A stretch of DNA of 13,916 nt from Kiritimatiellota bacterium (GTDB taxonomy: Bacteria > Verrucomicrobiota > Lentisphaeria > Victivallales > JAADHT01): the NCBI GenBank assembly GCA_013151705.1, contig JAADHT010000014.1, positions 1 through 13,916 of the forward strand, given 5' to 3'. Position numbers and translations under genes: made by a program. The notes under the pieces are model-generated. The model was not told the DNA's origin. It made no database searches and worked only from the letters and a program-made list of their open reading frames with translations. Of this stretch, positions 6,907-13,916 are shown piece by piece (the stretch's first letter is position 1; each line of letters starts with the position of its first letter).

Positions 6907-7464
6907 TTGGCTGACATCAAATTCTCGGATGACGAACGCGAATTGCTTCTCGGATTGGCTAGAGACGCTATCCGAAATGGATTGAAAAAAATGTCGTCTC
7001 CAAAATTATCTTCTCCACCGGAGAGTTTCGGCGCTCTCCGCGCGTCTTTCGTTTCTCTGCATAATTTGGATGGCTCATTGCGCGGTTGCATCGGAAACAT
7101 CGAGCCTTTCGAGTCGTTGCTTGAAAGCGTGCCGCACAACGCTAGAAACGCGGCGTTCCACGATCCGAGATTTTCCTCCGTCTCTTCTTTGGACGAGTTG
7201 CGCGATATAAAAATAGAGATTTCAGTTTTATCTCCACCGGAATCTATTTCTTCAGTCGATGATTTCGAAGTTGGCAAACACGGAATAATTCTCCGCAAAC
7301 GCAACAGGGGTTCTGTCTTTCTTCCGCAAGTCCCTCCGGAGCAAGGGTGGGACAGGGAAACCACTTTGACGCGTCTCTCTCTCAAAGCGGGCCTTTCGGG
7401 TGACGCTTGGAAAGAGGACGACTGCGTATTCAAAGTTTTCGAGGCCACTTATTTCTCGGAGTAG
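6907..7464 (+). CDS. AMMECR1-domain protein (AmmeMemoRadiSam system protein A type)
   Basis: The 185 residues cover a whole AMMECR1 domain and nothing else. The invariant LRGCIG is at 58-63, followed by NAAFHDPRFSSVS (about 81-93), a 'DIKIEISVLSPPE' strand, and the C-terminal block LPQVPPEQGWD with LTRLSLKAGL (about 139-163). The biochemical role of the family is not settled. It is often found beside a Memo-family protein and a radical SAM enzyme, but neither is next to it here. The start is TTG 6907, supported by GAGGTG (6896-6901) 5 bases before it; the next in-frame ATG would remove conserved N-terminal sequence. The Shine-Dalgarno overlaps the stop of the LysM gene, so the two are probably co-transcribed and coupled. 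Confidence 0.9.
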   Translation: MADIKFSDDERELLLGLARDAIRNGLKKMSSPKLSSPPESFGALRASFVSLHNLDGSLRGCIGNIEPFESLLESVPHNARNAAFHDPRFSSVSSLDELRDIKIEISVLSPPESISSVDDFEVGKHGIILRKRNRGSVFLPQVPPEQGWDRETTLTRLSLKAGLSGDAWKEDDCVFKVFEATYFSE

Positions 7465-7501
7465 TCTCTTTAAATCCGAATATCGAGTTTAGTGTTTAAG
7501 T

Positions 7502-7564
7502 GCTCGAACCCGTTTCGAGCGTGAATCTGCTGCTGAATTCTTGATTAGTCCCAGCGACAGCTGG
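7502..7564. terminator. Hairpins between convergent genes, possible bidirectional terminator
   Basis: Two perfect stems lie between the AMMECR1 gene and the convergent URO-D-like gene. GCTCGAA/TTCGAGC has a 5-base loop (7502-7520), and CCAGC/GCTGG has a 4-base loop (7551-7564). Neither is followed by a clean T-tract on either strand, so intrinsic termination would be weak. The convergent placement is the main support. Confidence 0.4.
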
Positions 7565-7587
7565 TTAAGTTCAATATTCCTGAAGAT

Positions 7588-8808
7588 TCAATCCCAGAAC
7601 TCATCGATCACGCCGCGGGTGACTTCAACCCACTTTCTGATTCTGTACGGATCGCCCTGGACTGTCTCGACGTCCTTCAAGGTTATGTCCATATACGAAT
7701 TGCGGAGAAATTCGAAATCCTTTCTGAGAATGGATCGTATTCTGTCGGGATTGAAGCCGTATCCGACCATATCGGAAGGGCTGGGGCGGTAGCTCAACAC
7801 ATAGTCCGTTCCGATTCGCTCAGCGCATTTAGCGACATCAGCGAACGGTGAGACCGCTATTCTTCTGAGATTTGGAATTTGTTTCAACATTTCAATCTTG
7901 TTGGTCAAATCCTCGCAGCATCCATACGCCACCAGACCGAAATCTCTCATAATCGGCATTTGATATTGTAGAAGAAATTCCTCGTGCATGGCAGGAGAGA
8001 CGGCTGTAAACTCCTGGGCGGCCATGAAACACCATAGGTCTTCTCTCGGAACACCGAACGAGTTCGGGGCCGGATCCCGCAACTCCTCGGCGTATGGCAT
8101 CGCCTGGTTTTGGTGTTCCGACAAACTCCAGTCTCCGGCCGCTTCCGCTTCCTTTTGCGCCTTCAATACCCCGTCGCTCATAAAAGAGACCAGTTTGTGG
8201 AGCCATTCGGGATTGTCCATCATATCCAGCATGAAATTTTCTATTCCCCGCAGGTGTCCCAAGTCGGTGGAGATGTCGCCGTTCCACATTTTATATGCCG
8301 GACCCCGATTGAGATTGACTGTGATTATGTCTCCTATCGCATCTTGAACCTTCTCAAGGTTTTCCGCGGTTTTTCGCTCGTCGATCGAGTGCGTGGGAAC
8401 GACCAATTTCTCGATGTCGCGATATTCGCGGATGTGGTAGTCCTCTTTGTACGAACCGATCTCCTCGTCGGTGAAGTGCCGCTCTCCTGACATTCCCCAC
8501 CCATAGTGATTGTGGACCGCGTTGACGCTAACCCAGGGTTCAATGATGAAGTCGTCGTTCAACGAGTCCTGGTATATCATTTTCTTGAGAAACGTCTCGA
8601 TTCCTCTGAACAAACTGTCTTCTATTCCGCATTCGCTTTCCGGCAACTCGTTCCAAGCGACAGCCCGGATGTAAATGAGCGGACGTTTGAGACACAGACT
8701 GTTTTTTTGCCGCCATAGTCCGCGGCGTTCGTCCTGAATTTCCTTCGAAGCAATCTCTTTGTATTTTTCAGCCAGTTCCCGCAGAAGATCCTTCTCTCGC
8801 TTCTTCAT
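7588..8808 (-). CDS. Uroporphyrinogen decarboxylase-fold protein (URO-D/MtaA-like), unknown substrate
   Basis: This 406-residue protein resembles the URO-D-fold family that includes corrinoid-dependent methyltransferases, rather than the haem enzyme HemE, which is shorter (about 340-360 residues) and has a different N-terminus. The recognisable C-terminal part is HEEFLLQYQMPIMRDFG, then AYGCCEDL (294-301) and 'ipnlrRIAVSPFADVAKCAERIG' followed by a YRPSPSDM strand-loop. These match the family's barrel ends and a possible metal-binding Cys-Cys-Glu (297-299). The N-terminal 100 residues, including WVSVNAVHNHYGWG, are not assignable. No membrane segment or signal peptide is seen. The start is supported by AAGGAGAC (8820-8813 on the minus strand). 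It is divergent from an AraC regulator, which suggests inducible expression in sugar or methyl-compound catabolism. The family call is moderate and the function open. Confidence 0.75.
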   Translation of the reverse strand: MKKREKDLLRELAEKYKEIASKEIQDERRGLWRQKNSLCLKRPLIYIRAVAWNELPESECGIEDSLFRGIETFLKKMIYQDSLNDDFIIEPWVSVNAVHNHYGWGMSGERHFTDEEIGSYKEDYHIREYRDIEKLVVPTHSIDERKTAENLEKVQDAIGDIITVNLNRGPAYKMWNGDISTDLGHLRGIENFMLDMMDNPEWLHKLVSFMSDGVLKAQKEAEAAGDWSLSEHQNQAMPYAEELRDPAPNSFGVPREDLWCFMAAQEFTAVSPAMHEEFLLQYQMPIMRDFGLVAYGCCEDLTNKIEMLKQIPNLRRIAVSPFADVAKCAERIGTDYVLSYRPSPSDMVGYGFNPDRIRSILRKDFEFLRNSYMDITLKDVETVQGDPYRIRKWVEVTRGVIDEFWD

Positions 8809-8834
8809 TTCAGTCTCCTTGTATTTGTTCGAAG

Positions 8835-8856
8835 AAGAGATAAGCTATCAGCTCTT
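8835..8856. promoter_or_regulatory. Imperfect inverted repeat in the divergent URO-D-like/araC gap
   Basis: The 83-base gap must hold the promoters of both genes. An imperfect 22-base dyad runs from AAGAG (8835-8839) to CTCTT (8852-8856), with 14 of 22 positions symmetric. A near-palindrome TTTACATGTTAAA follows directly. Either could be bound by the AraC-type regulator. No consensus promoter pair was identified in the gap. Confidence 0.3.
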
Positions 8857-8891
8857 TACATGTTAAACAATGGAGTAAGGCGGGAATAAAT

Positions 8892-9695
8892 ATGTCAATT
8901 TCAGAGAAGATCAAGGTTGGTCAAACTGGGAGATACAACTGCGATCCTGATTGGAGGTGGAATAAGAAAGGCGCTCCGGGAAATGATTTCGATTTGTGGG
9001 TTGTCACGGGTGGCGCGGGTTTGCTGACGACTGGCGATGTTTCTTACGGTTTGTCCGCTGGAGATGTGTTCCTTCTGCGCGGGTGGGATGATTATTTTGG
9101 GCGCGCGGATAGAACGCGCCCCATTACCGTCGTGTTTATTCATTTCGATTACATTGACGGTGATGGAACTGTTTTCAAACCCTCGGAAGATGCTCTCCAG
9201 CCTCTCCGCAGCAGATTGTACGACTTCCCTTTTTTTCTAAAACTGCTTGACAGGGTTTTGGAGTGTCGGCTCCGAGGCTTGGATGGTGAAGCCGGGGTAT
9301 GGCTTGCCTGCGCTTTGGAGGATATTCGCTATCAGAATGCTGTCGCGGAGGAGGGCGCGGTCGAACTTGCCCCCGTGGAACGCTTTATCGACTCATTGGC
9401 GAGGAAAATCCAGTCTTCTCCCGAATCGTCTTATCATCTTCCTGAGATAGCGTCGGATGCATCGTATTCAACGGATCATTTTTCAAAACTGTTCAAAGCC
9501 AGAGTTGGAATGCCGTTCAGAGATTTCGTCATTCAATCCCGCATTGAAGCGGCGAAGCTCCATTTGCGTTCGAGCAGCGCCAAAATATCGAAGATTGCCG
9601 AGGCTTTGGGGTATTCCGATCTATTCTTGTTCAGTAAGCAGTTCAAGAAAAAGTGTGGAATGACACCGACGAAGTATCGCGAACACAACTCGTGA
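8892..9695 (+). CDS. AraC-family transcriptional regulator
   Basis: The protein has 267 residues in two parts. The N-terminal half (about 30-105) has the beta-strand and Gly pattern of an AraC-type cupin sensor domain (FDLWVVTGGAGLL, then YGLSAGDVFLLRGW). The C-terminal 100 residues form the double helix-turn-helix DNA-binding domain: LPEIASDASYSTDHFSKLFKA for the first unit, then MPFRDFVIQSRIEAAKLHL as the linker helix, and ISKIAEALGYSDLFLFSKQFKK for the second. It closes with the family hallmark GMTPTKYRE. It probably binds a small sugar-like ligand and activates the divergent URO-D-like gene and itself, but the ligand is unknown. Upstream GGAG (8872-8875) and AAGG (8877-8880) are moderate ribosome sites for ATG 8892. 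Confidence 0.92.
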   Translation: MSISEKIKVGQTGRYNCDPDWRWNKKGAPGNDFDLWVVTGGAGLLTTGDVSYGLSAGDVFLLRGWDDYFGRADRTRPITVVFIHFDYIDGDGTVFKPSEDALQPLRSRLYDFPFFLKLLDRVLECRLRGLDGEAGVWLACALEDIRYQNAVAEEGAVELAPVERFIDSLARKIQSSPESSYHLPEIASDASYSTDHFSKLFKARVGMPFRDFVIQSRIEAAKLHLRSSSAKISKIAEALGYSDLFLFSKQFKKKCGMTPTKYREHNS

Positions 9696-10051
9696 CCGCC
9701 CGGTGGGCGGGCAGGTCGCCGCGTTTCCACCTTTCCGTCTAGGCAGAGAAAGTTGTGCCCTGGTTTTTCGTGGTAGTCGGCGGAATCCCAAACCACCGGC
9801 AGGTCGTCCCGCGCGGATGTGAGATTCGCGCTGTTCGAAAGTGTCATCCCATTGAACCAGACGTTCCATTCGTAACTGCTTCCATGTTTCGCGAAAAAAG
9901 TCTTCGCGGAAAATTTGGCGATGGTGTCCGCCGGGCATTTGTAAGCCTCCGAGCTTTTCATCGGCTTCCCGTCTTTGCCCTTTACTTTGATGATTTGCGC
10001 GCTCACTTTGTTTTTATCGCCATGCGGAATATGCGATTTGATCTTTTCCAT
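9533..10051 (-). pseudogene. Truncated H-X9-DG pseudopilin-type protein remnant
   Basis: The readable part resembles the C-terminal half of the pseudopilin-like proteins abundant in PVC bacteria. It has a SEAYKCPAD segment, SYEWNVWFNGM, then LPVVWDSADYHEKPGHNFLCLDGKVE, which is close to the H-X9-DG ending (spacing here 10). The N-terminal prepilin methylation helix is missing, because the upstream kinase coding region ends 17 bases before ATG 10051. After DGKVE, where such proteins normally stop, the frame runs on through a G+C-rich repeat-like patch and about 160 bases antisense to the AraC gene, with no family resemblance. A better-placed ATG at 10064, just after the kinase stop, leads into a run of eight A and is out of frame with this homology, ending after 16 codons. 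Both ends look broken, so it is called a remnant; expression of a short protein is not excluded. Confidence 0.6.
9696..9710 (+). terminator. G+C-rich hairpin right after the AraC gene
   Basis: CCGCCC (9696-9701) pairs perfectly with GGGCGG (9705-9710) over a GGT loop, starting at the base after the AraC stop. GACC and GGTC at 9694-9697 and 9714-9717 could offer an alternative outer stem. No T-run follows, so this may instead be a copy of the repeat type seen at 1640-1754. Confidence 0.4.
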
Positions 10052-10067
10052 TTTTTTTATCCATATT

Positions 10068-12335
10068 TCACTTCCTTTGTTGTGTGTTTTTTTTCGCCTT
10101 GCCGGCTTTTTCCGATGTTTGTTTTTTTGCCCGATCGGCCAGATAACCGGACAGATCCACAATCTCCACGAAATGCCAACCCATTGTTTGGACCGGAGCG
10201 TAGACGACCAGGCGTTGGACGCCGTCTTCTTCTATCTCGAACTGACCGGAATTTCCGCGTTCGAGGAGCGAATATATTTTAATGTACGGGAATGGCGGAA
10301 ACTCCAATGACGAGGAATCATCCTTTTTTTCGGCATCCTTGAGGGATGATGAAATCAGCACCTTTCCCTCGGAGTCGAGAATGTATCTAGCCACGCTCCA
10401 GGAAGCGCTTTGCTTGCCGGGATTCATCAGAACCGTCAGTATGTAGTCGAACGTCGTGTCGATGCCAGCCACTCCGAGAATCTCTCCCTTCGTTCCTCGG
10501 ACTGATTTCGAGGCTGAAACGACTAACCCGCGGCCAAAGGCGTCTTTGTAGGGATTGCTCCAAACCAATTTATCGCTGGTGAGCGCGTCTTTGTACCATT
10601 TGCGTTTTCTGGGATCGTACGAGTTTGGAAGTTCGGAATGGCCCGGAAAGTTGAACATGAGTCCGTTCGGCAATCCCAAATATATCCAAGCGATTGGATA
10701 CCCGACGGATAGAGCGTGTTTACGGGCCTCGGTGTCGTTCTTCGGAAAATCGCTTGGATCGCTGTAGACTAGAAGCCTGAACATCAACGGAACCAGGGGA
10801 GAGAGAATTTCGGAATAATATTTAGTCGCTTTTTCAGAAGATGGCAGGCTGGGGGGCGCTTTCACCGACCCAAATGACAGACTTATGGGAAGTCCGTATA
10901 CTTTCGAGGTTTCCAAGGACACCGAAGCGTCGCCGGCATCGGCGGAGAAGCGTTTGTAGTCTATGAACAAAGGTGGTCGATTTGTTTTTGGTTCCTCCAA
11001 GAGACATCCTTTGGCCTCCCATACGAAGCGGTCCAGAAAATGAACGATGTGGAAGTAATGCTTGTCTATCACATGCGCTCTGGACTCAACCAACGCTTGA
11101 AGGGAGGATAGCGCCAAAGACCTTTTTTTCGTCTCTCTGATAACCTGATTCCTTTTCACCAGCGCGAAAATCGCGATTCCAGCGCAGAGTAGTAGAAACG
11201 ACAGCGTCATCGTGGCGGCCAGCCCTCGGTGTTTGCTCATCCAACGAGATATCTTTCTCGGCGGATTGTCTGGGCGCGCGTCCAGTTCGTCCCCCGCTAG
11301 AAAACGTCTTATGTCGGTGGCGAAATCCGATACATAGGCGTATCGGTTGTCTGGATTCGTCGCTGTCGCCTTTCTGATGATTGCTTTGAGATCATTTGAA
11401 ATTCCGCACCGCGGAAAACGATGGATCAACGGCTCCAATCGGGCGTCGCGGGTTTTCTCGAATATTTCTTTGACGTTGTCGCCGGTTATGGCGGGAGCCA
11501 TTGTCGCCATCTCGAAAAGTATTATCCCCAACGCGTATTGATCGCTTGATGCCGTGTGGCGACCTCCCACGACGACTTCCGGCGCTATGAACCCCGGGGT
11601 TCCGTCTATTTGCGGTTTTTCGTCTTCGCCACCGCCGCCTTTGCCGCTTTCATCCTCGCTTAACGACGCTATTCCCCAGTCCATCACGTAAACTTCGTGG
11701 AACTCGCCGATCATTATGTTGGATGGTTTGATGTCTCTATGATAAACTCCCTTGCTGTGGGCGAAAGCGACCGCGTCGCAAACTTTAACCAAGTCTTCCA
11801 GACGTTCCTTGAGAAACTCGTGTGTCATCGCCCTAAGATTTCCGGTTCTGCGGCGTTCCTTGCATTTCAGCACGGTATCGTCGAGTATCTCACGGAGGTT
11901 TTTGCCGCGGATCATTTTCATCGCGATATGCAGCCCGTCGCCGCCGTCGCTTGAATTGATGGAATGAAGAGGAATGATGGCGGGATGCTCGAGTTGGGAT
12001 GTTATTTTAGCTTCCGTAACGAAGTTCTCGACAACTTGATCATTCTCCAGCAATTCAGTCTTTAGTGATTTCACGGCTACTGATCGTTTGAGAAAATTGT
12101 CTCTCGCCACTTGAATAATTCCTTGTCCGCCTTCCGCGATCTTTTTGGAGATAGTGTATTGGCTGTCGAGTGGGAGCAGCGTCTTCAATTCATCCGGAGA
12201 GAATGTCAGCATCTTTTCGGTGACAATGGTGGTTTCGAATGATGTGGAAAGATTGGCTGTCGTAGGCGCTTGGGAGACGGACGATATTTTGACCGTGTGT
12301 CCATCGTCTATCCGCATTGTACTCCCTTCGGACAT
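10068..12335 (-). CDS. Receptor-like Ser/Thr protein kinase with C-terminal Cache sensor domain
   Basis: The 755-residue protein has a cytoplasmic Hanks-type kinase, one membrane segment and an extracytoplasmic sensor. The kinase (about 60-345) shows the Gly-rich loop AEGGQG (67-72), VAVKS with the ATP-anchoring Lys89, catalytic HRDIKPSN (199-206, Asp201), the metal-binding motif as DWG (219-221) in place of DFG, GTPGFIAPE (245-253) and DQYALG. All catalytic residues are present. A TM helix at about 371-393 follows a basic RWMSKHR. The exported part (about 400-735) contains YDPRKRKWYKDAL (573-585), the hallmark of double-Cache ligand-binding domains, followed by 'gilGVAGIDTTFDYI'. No second TM is seen, so the C-terminus should be outside. 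The start at ATG 12335 is backed by AGGAG 6 bases before it; an in-frame TTG lies one codon earlier. It probably senses a small ligand and phosphorylates unknown targets. It lies 29 bases after the gene for a small secreted protein. Confidence 0.92.
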   Translation of the reverse strand: MSEGSTMRIDDGHTVKISSVSQAPTTANLSTSFETTIVTEKMLTFSPDELKTLLPLDSQYTISKKIAEGGQGIIQVARDNFLKRSVAVKSLKTELLENDQVVENFVTEAKITSQLEHPAIIPLHSINSSDGGDGLHIAMKMIRGKNLREILDDTVLKCKERRRTGNLRAMTHEFLKERLEDLVKVCDAVAFAHSKGVYHRDIKPSNIMIGEFHEVYVMDWGIASLSEDESGKGGGGEDEKPQIDGTPGFIAPEVVVGGRHTASSDQYALGIILFEMATMAPAITGDNVKEIFEKTRDARLEPLIHRFPRCGISNDLKAIIRKATATNPDNRYAYVSDFATDIRRFLAGDELDARPDNPPRKISRWMSKHRGLAATMTLSFLLLCAGIAIFALVKRNQVIRETKKRSLALSSLQALVESRAHVIDKHYFHIVHFLDRFVWEAKGCLLEEPKTNRPPLFIDYKRFSADAGDASVSLETSKVYGLPISLSFGSVKAPPSLPSSEKATKYYSEILSPLVPLMFRLLVYSDPSDFPKNDTEARKHALSVGYPIAWIYLGLPNGLMFNFPGHSELPNSYDPRKRKWYKDALTSDKLVWSNPYKDAFGRGLVVSASKSVRGTKGEILGVAGIDTTFDYILTVLMNPGKQSASWSVARYILDSEGKVLISSSLKDAEKKDDSSSLEFPPFPYIKIYSLLERGNSGQFEIEEDGVQRLVVYAPVQTMGWHFVEIVDLSGYLADRAKKQTSEKAGKAKKNTQQRK

Positions 12336-12364
12336 CAAACTCTCCTATTTCGAACAGGGTCTGT

Positions 12365-12778
12365 TTAGTCGTTCACGTAGACGCGAAGTCCGAATACAAT
12401 GTTCAACATGCAGTCCGTATGGGCTTTCACTTTGACTCTTTTCACTGTTTGACCGTGGAATCCAGGAGATTTAATGGTCACTCGATATGTGCCGGGCGCT
12501 AAAAGCCGGGACATGTATATGTTCAATTGGCCAGGCGCTTTGTACACTTGGACGGTCTTTCCAGTGGCGATGCTGAAAAACACTATGGTCAACTCGTCCG
12601 GCGGATGTTTCAACACTCCAACTATTCTTCCCATTTTACTCCAAGCGGAGTAGGAACGTTTTATGTATTTGGCTTTTTGTGGATACAAGTCGCGGAATTT
12701 ATCGTAGGCGTTTGATGGAACCGCGTATATCGCGGAGATGGCTCCGAGGATGATGAGTGTCGCTAGTTTGTTGTTCAT
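12365..12778 (-). CDS. Small secreted protein with carboxypeptidase-regulatory-like beta domain
   Basis: The 137-residue protein has a clear signal peptide: a basic start MNNK, a hydrophobic core up to about residue 19 and a likely cleavage after SNA (residue 24). The C-terminal half shows the strand pattern of CarboxypepD_reg/PEGA-type beta-sandwich modules: GTYRVTIKSPGFHGQTVKR followed by VKVKAHTDCMLNIVF. Such modules are non-catalytic and often mediate binding at the cell surface. There is one Cys in the domain and no lipobox, so the protein should be free in the periplasm or outside. GGAG in the leader lies about 11 bases before ATG 12778. The gene is the first of a probable operon with the Cache-kinase. 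A role as a ligand or accessory for that receptor is possible but unproven. The domain call is tentative. Confidence 0.7.
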   Translation of the reverse strand: MNNKLATLIILGAISAIYAVPSNAYDKFRDLYPQKAKYIKRSYSAWSKMGRIVGVLKHPPDELTIVFFSIATGKTVQVYKAPGQLNIYMSRLLAPGTYRVTIKSPGFHGQTVKRVKVKAHTDCMLNIVFGLRVYVND

Positions 12779-12889
12779 AATTAATGGCGCTCCCTCTCAA
12801 TCCCAATGGATCGGATCCTGATACGACAATGTACGCTTGTTTCAACGCAATGCAATCTCTTCTTCATGAAATGAGCGGCGTTTTTGACT

Positions 12890-12943
12890 TATGTCGTTGC
12901 ATCGCGGTCAAATAGACATAAATTGACATTGTGCCACTATGTC
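12890..12943. promoter_or_regulatory. Inverted repeat and half-sites, candidate operator in the divergent gap
   Basis: GACATTGTG (12925-12933) and CACTATGTC (12935-12943) form a 19-base dyad around one central C, with 8 of 9 arm positions complementary. A further GACATA lies at 12915-12920, exactly 10 bases (one helical turn) before the left arm, and TATGTC is found at 12890-12895. The left arm contains TTGACA (12923-12928), but no good -10 follows at normal spacing. The site lies 42 bases before the sensor start at 12986. A DNA-binding regulator acting on one or both divergent units is the natural reading. Confidence 0.5.
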
Positions 12944-12985
12944 GTTTTTGGACCTTCACTTCACACACTTGTCGAGGAGCGTCTC

Positions 12986-13916
12986 ATGCCAGCCATTAGC
13001 GGAAAATCAGAAAGCTCAAATGCGAGAAGCTCCAGACGTGGAAGAAGAGCGCTTTTGAAAGGTCTTTTGCTTTCCGCCGCACTGTCGATGGTAGCCCTGT
13101 CCATATTCCATAACGTGGCCAGCCGGCGATTGTGCGCCTTGCGTTGTTCGCGAACCAATGAACTGGCCGCCAAGGTGAACGAATCTCTTTCCGAAGCTCG
13201 TTTTCAGATATCCGCGTTGATTCGGCTCCCGATTGTTCAACGGACCGCGGCTGGAGATTTGCCGTCGGACAATCCTTTGGCCGTGTCGGCGTTGAAAACG
13301 ATGAAAATGATTTTGCGGGGCGCCATCGTTTATGAAATGAATCTCAAAGGTGATGTCGTCGCCTGCTCCCCCTATGGTGGCGAAGGAGAGAAAACGCTTA
13401 CTGGAAAAAACTATGCGTTCAGTCCATATTTCGTCAAAGCCGCGAAAGGCGCGAAGTCAGTGGTTTTAGCGCTTGACGTGACGACAAACAAACGCGGCGT
13501 GTACTTCAGCGCTCCCATCAGGAAAAACGGTGTTATCGTGGGTGTGTTGGTCATTCAAAAATCGGTGCTGGATATAGATCGGTTTTTCGGGCTCTATACC
13601 GATGGCAAAGCATTGCTGCTTTCAAAAGACGGTGTGGTGTTTCTTTCAAACATCCAATCCTGGCTTTTCAAAACGGCATACCCTATCAACGAGGAGAGAC
13701 GGAGAACGCTGCGTTTCTCCAAACAGTTCGCGGATGAGCGGCTGACACCCCTTCCTATTCACCTCGACGCTGCTCAAGTCACATACAACTCTGATATATA
13801 CGATGTCACCGAGGCTGGTGTCGCGGTGAAGGGATGGAAGGTGGTCACCTTGACTCCGTCGGGCAAGGATTACCCTTACGGACTGGCGGCTCTTATGGCG
13901 CTCATGATAACCCTCG
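12986..13916 (+). CDS. DctB-like double-Cache membrane sensor (3' end outside window)
   Basis: The frame is open to the window end, giving 310 residues of a longer protein. After a basic N-terminus comes a TM helix (about 22-44), then a roughly 250-residue extracytoplasmic region, then the start of a second hydrophobic segment at about 298. The extracytoplasmic part matches the pattern of DctB-type double-Cache domains: GEKTLTGKNYAFSPYFVKA (134-152), KRGVYFSAPIRKNGVIVGV (169-187), and a second lobe with LLLSKDGVVFLS (210-221) and SWLFKTAYPI. DctB family sensors bind C4-dicarboxylates and control a histidine kinase; whether the ligand is the same here is unknown. The output domain (histidine kinase, GGDEF, cyclase or other) is beyond the window. 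GAGGAG at 12974-12979, 6 bases before ATG 12986, fixes the start. Confidence 0.8.
   Translation, partial: MPAISGKSESSNARSSRRGRRALLKGLLLSAALSMVALSIFHNVASRRLCALRCSRTNELAAKVNESLSEARFQISALIRLPIVQRTAAGDLPSDNPLAVSALKTMKMILRGAIVYEMNLKGDVVACSPYGGEGEKTLTGKNYAFSPYFVKAAKGAKSVVLALDVTTNKRGVYFSAPIRKNGVIVGVLVIQKSVLDIDRFFGLYTDGKALLLSKDGVVFLSNIQSWLFKTAYPINEERRRTLRFSKQFADERLTPLPIHLDAAQVTYNSDIYDVTEAGVAVKGWKVVTLTPSGKDYPYGLAALMALMITL

Noticed and set aside
12961..13240. Minus-strand frames at the start of the DctB-like sensor
   Set aside because: The plus frame has a strong ribosome site, a TM helix and Cache motifs; the minus frames are its shadows.

Overview
The window most likely comes from a PVC-superphylum bacterium, probably a Lentisphaerota/Kiritimatiellota-like lineage. 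This is inferred from the mix of gene families and was not tested by any search. The pointers are formylglycine sulfatase genes, a large Hanks-type Ser/Thr kinase with an extracytoplasmic Cache domain, a remnant of an H-X9-DG pseudopilin-type protein, and a uroporphyrinogen-decarboxylase-fold protein paired with an AraC regulator. Genes start with Shine-Dalgarno sites, and both tRNAs encode their CCA end.

Left part (1-1846): the 3' end of a sulfatase gene is followed by a second sulfatase that has decayed badly. It has an early stop, loss of the catalytic Cys codon, several frameshifts and an internal deletion. Next come two divergent tRNA genes, Gln(TTG) on the minus strand and Cys(GCA) on the plus strand. 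A 312-base gene-free stretch follows, holding G+C-rich repeated elements.

Housekeeping and envelope block (1847-7464, all plus): a PfkB-type sugar kinase, then glmM (overlapping it by ATGA), then murD. GlmM supplies glucosamine-1-phosphate for UDP-GlcNAc, and MurD adds D-glutamate to the peptidoglycan precursor. Five bases after murD lies a near-consensus sigma70-type promoter. It leads into a lipoprotein with three LysM domains and an AMMECR1-domain protein that starts with TTG.

Middle (7465-9710): a URO-D-like protein (minus) is divergent from an AraC-type regulator (plus) across an 83-base gap, which suggests local regulation. The AraC gene runs convergently into a pseudopilin-like remnant, and their frames overlap.

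Right part (9533-13916): a minus-strand set encodes a small secreted protein, a 755-residue receptor-like Ser/Thr kinase with a C-terminal Cache sensor domain, and the pseudopilin remnant. Divergent from it is a second sensor with a DctB-like double-Cache region, cut by the window end. The gap between them carries a 19-base inverted repeat with extra half-sites. This pair of Cache-bearing receptors around a shared control region, with a small exported protein, is the most unusual arrangement in the window. No CRISPR array, insertion sequence, transposase or phage gene was seen.
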